DNA of 19,059 nucleotides from SHVO01 sp041919675 (GTDB lineage: Bacteria; Pseudomonadota; Alphaproteobacteria; Rhodospirillales; Rhodospirillaceae), in NCBI GenBank assembly GCA_041919675.1, contig JAYRTJ010000063.1, positions 1 through 19,059 of the forward strand. Direction: 5' to 3'. This document shows positions 16,162 to 19,059 of the stretch, in pieces (position 1 is the first letter of the stretch; each line of letters opens with the position of its first letter). Under the pieces are notes generated by a model that was not told the origin of the DNA, did no database searches, and saw only the letters and a program-made list of their open reading frames with translations. The position numbers and the translations under genes are program-made.

Positions 16162-16246
16162 CGACCCCCTCCCAGCCCCCCCCTTGCAGGGGGAGGAGAA
16201 ACACCTTTTTTCCCTGCCCTGAAAGGGGAGGGTCAGGGAGGGGTCG
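16162..16246. repeat. Repeat copy 5 (85 bp, shortened spacer)
   Basis: CGACCCC (16162-16168) to GGGGTCG (16240-16246). Both inner hairpin modules are present, but the central spacer is 11 bases shorter than in the 96-bp copies (the AAGTGTCC part is gone), and the left arm has an extra C in place of T. It sits between the converging ends of pgmG and the small exported gene, where it can act as a terminator on both strands. Confidence 0.85.
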
Positions 16247-16270
16247 TTTGTTGTTTTAGGCCCTCTTCGC

Positions 16271-16732
16271 CTAGGGCTGCGGCGGGCAGGAGAGGCGGGG
16301 CTCCAGCGCGATCTGGTTGGGCTTCAGCTCTTCCTCGCGGATCTGGATGACGCCCTTGTCGTCGCGGCGCCAGTATTGGACGCGGCCCGTGAGCTTCAGC
16401 GGGAAGGGCTCGTCCTCGAAGCGCATCAGGAAGAGAAGGTTGTTCAGCCGCTCGAGCTGGCCCGCGCCGATGCGCGCGGCCTGGCTGTCGGTCCAGCCTT
16501 CGAGAATGACCTTGTGGCCCTCCAGTTCGATCTGCGCGGTGTTGATGCTCCAGAAGGGGATGTTCTGGCAGCGGTAGGTGATCGCGGCCGGTTCATCCAT
16601 CTCGATCTGGAACCAGGCGACGCCTTCGCCCGGATTGAGTTTGAGATTGCGCAAGGACAGCATCATGGCGTCGTGGCCGAAAGCGGGCGCGCCCAAAGCG
16701 GTGAGCGCGAACGCGGCGAGAAGGAGCTTCAT
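16271..16732 (-). CDS. Hypothetical exported protein (153 aa)
   Basis: I do not recognise a family. The protein starts MKLLLAAFALTALGAPAFG with a clear signal peptide, cleavage near FG/HD at 19-20, so it is periplasmic or outer-membrane associated. The mature part is about 134 residues, probably beta-rich, with two cysteines (one in TYRCQNIPF, one near the end in RLSCPPQP) that could form a disulfide. The start is set by an ATGA overlap with the stop of the upstream gene at 16729-16732; upstream in-frame ATGs exist but would spoil the signal peptide and the overlap. It has no own ribosome site and so depends on coupling. Last gene of the amidohydrolase operon. Confidence 0.75.
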   Translation of the reverse strand: MKLLLAAFALTALGAPAFGHDAMMLSLRNLKLNPGEGVAWFQIEMDEPAAITYRCQNIPFWSINTAQIELEGHKVILEGWTDSQAARIGAGQLERLNNLLFLMRFEDEPFPLKLTGRVQYWRRDDKGVIQIREEELKPNQIALEPRLSCPPQP

Positions 16733-17130
16733 TTTTTGCATGTGTAGGTCTTGCACAGGGCCGGCTTGGCCGAGCCGCTCGGCGTCACCACCAGATTCTC
16801 GAAGCTCTCCATGCAGTAGATGTGCCGGTGACCGAATTGGTTCGTGTCGTGACGCATGGGGCAGACGGTGTAGACACCGTCGATCTTGGCGCTGAGGTCG
16901 AGGCCGATGATCTCGCTGATGGCGCGCGGCGGCGGATGACGGCTCATGACGAAGGAGCGCGAGCCCTCGATGTCGAGCACGAAGCCGACGTTGGTCTCCA
17001 TGCTGAGGGCGCCCTGGATCTTGATGCAGGAACTGATCGCGCCGAGACAGCGCGGCGCCGGCGCTTCGCCCGCGACGGCGGCATGGGAGAGGAGCGACGC
17101 GAGGGCCGCGAGGGAGCCAAGGGTCTTCAT
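16729..17130 (-). CDS. Hypothetical exported cysteine-rich protein (133 aa)
   Basis: No family recognised. MKTLGSLAALASLLSHAAVAGEA is a signal peptide with cleavage near AVA/GE (about 20-21). The mature 113 residues hold six cysteines (RCLG, SSCI, VCPM, YCME, LCKT, TCKK), enough for three disulfides, and end in a basic CKK. This suggests a small, stable periplasmic or secreted domain. It starts 34 nt after the stop of the M20 amidohydrolase gene and overlaps the next exported gene as ATGA, so the three form one transcript. The two small proteins may work together; a function with the amidohydrolase is possible but not shown. Confidence 0.75.
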   Translation of the reverse strand: MKTLGSLAALASLLSHAAVAGEAPAPRCLGAISSCIKIQGALSMETNVGFVLDIEGSRSFVMSRHPPPRAISEIIGLDLSAKIDGVYTVCPMRHDTNQFGHRHIYCMESFENLVVTPSGSAKPALCKTYTCKK

Positions 17131-17164
17131 GGAATGAACGGTCTCATGGCCGCGTGGCTCACCG

Positions 17165-18478
17165 TCATTTGGGCATCACATTCATGACCGCCAGAGTCAT
17201 GGCCGTCACGCCGGTGCGGATGGTGGGGCCGGGCACGGGCGCGAACTGCGGGGAATGGTTGAACGGCACATCGACGCCCTTCGCCTTGGCTTCTTTGAAT
17301 GTGGCGGGATCGGTGCCCCCGATGCCGAAGTACATCGAGGGAATGCCGGCCAAGATGAACACGGAATAGTCCTCGCTGGCCGATCCCGGTTCTTCATTGC
17401 GGATGGCGTCGTCGCCGAAGGCGGTCCTGAACACCGCGCCGGTGCGTTCGGCGAGACCGGCGTCGTTCACCACGGCCGTGCCGCCGGTGATGATGCGGAC
17501 CTCCGGTTCCGGCGCGCCCGCCATCATGGCGACGGCCGCCGCCGTGCGGTGCACGCCCTGCCCGAGCAGCTTGCGCACGTCGGGCGAATAGGAACGGATG
17601 GTGCCGCGCAAGGTGACGCGGTCGGGAATGATGTTGCCCGCGCTGCCGCCCTCGATGGCGCCGATGGTGATCACGCCGAATTCGCCGGCGGGTTTTTCGC
17701 GGCTGACCACGGTCTGCACGTCGAGCACAAAGCGCGCCGCCATCACCACGGGATCGATGGCCGCGCTGGGCATCGAGCCGTGTCCGCCGCGCCCGATGAA
17801 CTGGATGGCGATGGAATCCGAGTTCGACGTCAGAACGCCGGGCTTATAGCTCACCTGGCCGGCCGGGTCGGGACCGACGTGGAGCGCAAAACCCATATCC
17901 GGTTTCCCGAATCGTTCGAACAGTTTGTCGGCGATCATGTCCTCGGGGCCGCCCGCGCTTTCCTCGGCGGGCTGGCCGATGAACATCAGCGTGCCTTTCC
18001 ACCGGTCCTTGAGGGCCACGAGGGCGCGCGCGGCGCCCACCCAGGACGCCATGTGGATGTCATGCCCGCAGGCATGCATCACGAGGGTCTCTTTGCCGTT
18101 CCAGACCTGCTTGGCCTTGCTGGCGTAGGCAAGGCCGGTCTTTTCTTCCATCGGCAGGGCGTCGAGGTCGGTGCGCACCATCACGAGCGGGCCGGGGCCG
18201 TTTTTGTACATGGCGACAAGACCGGTCTTGCCGACGCCTTCGGTCACCTCGAAGCCGGCCGCGCGCATTTCCTTGGCCAGCGCGGCGGCCGTGCGTGTCT
18301 CCATCATTCCCAATTCGGGATGCGCGTGCAGGTCCTTGTAGAGCGCGTCGAGCCGCGGGTAATCGGCGTCCAGCGTGCGCGCGACGGCAGCCTTGGCGGC
18401 CGCGACATCCAGCGTGTCCGCCGCCGCGGCGGTGCCGCCGGCGATCAGCGCGATTCCCAAAAGCAATGCGGCCCGCAT
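17165..18478 (-). CDS. Exported M20-family amidohydrolase
   Basis: A 437-residue M20D peptidase/amidohydrolase (hippurate hydrolase, IAA-amino acid hydrolase type) with a signal peptide (MRAALLLGIALIAGGTAAAA, cleavage near residue 20), so it acts in the periplasm, unlike most family members. The di-metal ligands are visible: Cys137 and His139 in HACGHDIH, Glu172/173 in GQPAEE, His200 in ALHVGP and the C-terminal His in FNHSPQFAP. The dimerisation domain begins at IGRGGHGSMP. Expected reaction: cleavage of N-acyl amino acids or small amides; substrate unknown. ATG 18478 has GGGGAG about 9 nt upstream. A TATACT box lies about 100 nt upstream on this strand. It leads a three-gene operon. Confidence 0.9.
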   Translation of the reverse strand: MRAALLLGIALIAGGTAAAADTLDVAAAKAAVARTLDADYPRLDALYKDLHAHPELGMMETRTAAALAKEMRAAGFEVTEGVGKTGLVAMYKNGPGPLVMVRTDLDALPMEEKTGLAYASKAKQVWNGKETLVMHACGHDIHMASWVGAARALVALKDRWKGTLMFIGQPAEESAGGPEDMIADKLFERFGKPDMGFALHVGPDPAGQVSYKPGVLTSNSDSIAIQFIGRGGHGSMPSAAIDPVVMAARFVLDVQTVVSREKPAGEFGVITIGAIEGGSAGNIIPDRVTLRGTIRSYSPDVRKLLGQGVHRTAAAVAMMAGAPEPEVRIITGGTAVVNDAGLAERTGAVFRTAFGDDAIRNEEPGSASEDYSVFILAGIPSMYFGIGGTDPATFKEAKAKGVDVPFNHSPQFAPVPGPTIRTGVTAMTLAVMNVMPK

Positions 18479-18762
18479 CGTCTTATCTCCCCGCCACCTG
18501 TTCTCCCGGCAAGTGTCTCACTTCCTTTTCGCAAAATCAAAAGGGCGCTCCCGTCCCCTCAACGAGTTGCGGGGACAGTATAATTGACGCACCGTCATCC
18601 TCGGGGGCATCCCCGGGGTTTGGCCCGCGGATCCCGCGGTCCGCCCCGGCCCCCACTGACGCTCCCGCCGCCGCACATGCGCGCCCGCGCCGTCCCCTGC
18701 GGGTCCCGTCAATGCGTGTAAAGTGTCGCCGGTGTCGCCGGATTTTTTTTAGGCGGTTGGAG
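18479..18762. other. GC-rich intergenic region with dyads, TATAAT and a T8 run
   Basis: Between the divergently read ends of carD (3') and the M20 gene (5'). It holds TATAAT on the + strand (18579-18584; TATACT at 18582-18577 on the - strand), the dyad TGACG-CAC-CGTCA (18585-18597) next to it, hairpins CGGGG/CCCCG (18602-18615) and CCGCGG/CCGCGG (18625-18639), and CCGG-TGTCG-CCGG followed by A and T8 near 18728-18750. The - strand box probably serves the M20 operon. The + strand pieces would suit a small RNA. The stretch from about 18591 looks like a worn copy of the CGTCATCCTCGGG repeat common in alphaproteobacteria. No coding frame is convincing. Confidence 0.4.
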
Positions 18763-19059
18763 TTACGCGGCGTCCAGCAGATCCGCCACTTTCTTGCCGG
18801 CCGATTCCTTGTCCGTCTCGTGCACGGCGGCGATCTCCGGGATCAGGTGATCCCACGCCTGCTGGTAAATCGCTTTTTCGCTGTAGGAGGATTCGGCGCC
18901 GCCGGGCGCGCGGTAAAGGTCCCGCACGATCTCGGCGATCGCGATGGCGTCGCCGGTCTTGATCTTCGCGGCATATTCCAGCGCGCGGTGGCGCCACATC
19001 GTCTTCTTGCGCGACGCCGGCACCTTGCTGAGCACGCCGAACACGTCGCGCATGACTTG
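18763..19059 (-). CDS. carD: CarD-family transcriptional regulator, C-terminal part only
   Basis: The frame runs off the right edge; 98 C-terminal residues are visible of roughly 160-190. The sequence matches the helical C-terminal domain of alphaproteobacterial CarD/CdnL: KKTMWRHRALEYAAKI, GDAIAIAEIVRDLYR, SYSEKAIYQQAWDHL. CarD binds RNA polymerase beta through its missing N-terminal domain and stabilises open complexes at many promoters, including rRNA promoters. The tryptophan in TMWRHR corresponds to the region that contacts promoter DNA in this family. The start and the neighbouring gene are outside the window. Downstream lies a short hairpin, but its T-run is on the opposite strand, so the terminator of carD is not clear. 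Confidence 0.88.
   Translation of the reverse strand, partial: QVMRDVFGVLSKVPASRKKTMWRHRALEYAAKIKTGDAIAIAEIVRDLYRAPGGAESSYSEKAIYQQAWDHLIPEIAAVHETDKESAGKKVADLLDAA

Noticed and set aside
14747..16204. A 485-codon - strand frame opposite pgmG
   Set aside because: Antisense to a complete phosphohexomutase; starts within a repeat and has no recognisable domain.
17255..18583. A 442-codon + strand frame opposite the M20 gene
   Set aside because: Antisense shadow with no family resemblance; the M20 gene on the other strand has all metal ligands and a signal peptide.

Overview
The window is a GC-rich chromosomal segment of an alphaproteobacterium. The evidence is a MipZ division-plane ATPase, an alphaproteobacterial-type CarD C-terminus, a PgmG-like phosphohexomutase, dense same-strand packing and third-position GC bias. 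Family rank cannot be fixed from the sequence; Rhodospirillales- or Micropepsales-like lineages would fit. There is no phage, transposase, integrase or CRISPR array. Most genes are housekeeping, but several junctions and spacers are unusual.

Layout. Bases 1-3722 (+): the end of pccB, a peculiar 32-codon leader ORF that duplicates the first 12 codons of pccA, then pccA and acyP. This is a propionyl-CoA carboxylase operon with an acylphosphatase at its end. 3719-4432 (-): lipB, overlapping acyP tail to tail by 4 nt. 4546-4630 (+): tRNA-Leu(GAG), followed by a hairpin and a bidirectional terminator-like palindrome. 4852-6905 (+): the magnesium channel mgtE and a small helical protein resembling an Hpt domain that lacks its phospho-histidine. 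6960-9361 (-): an L-2-hydroxyglutarate-oxidase-like flavoprotein coupled by a GTGA overlap to an exported TM1410/GH114-like protein whose halves appear to be in swapped order. 9476-9844 (-): a DUF559 endonuclease-fold gene lying exactly between two 96-bp near-identical repeats.

10016-12297 (+): mipZ, a VWA protein and a membrane-anchored J-domain protein in a tightly packed operon. 12409-16153 (+): galU, ugd and pgmG, which together supply UDP-glucose, UDP-glucuronate and hexose-1-phosphates for envelope polysaccharide. 16271-18478 (-): an exported M20 amidohydrolase followed by two small exported proteins of unknown function. 18763-19059 (-): the C-terminal part of CarD, running off the window edge.

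A modular GC-rich palindromic repeat (outer arms CGACCCC and GGGGTCG) occurs five times, always in the same orientation and always between genes: one minimal copy, two full 96-bp copies, one half copy and one 85-bp copy. I see no known defence or mobile system. The best candidates for something undescribed are the duplicated pccA start, the swapped-halves GH114-like protein, the repeat-bracketed DUF559 unit, and the mipZ-VWA-DnaJ operon.
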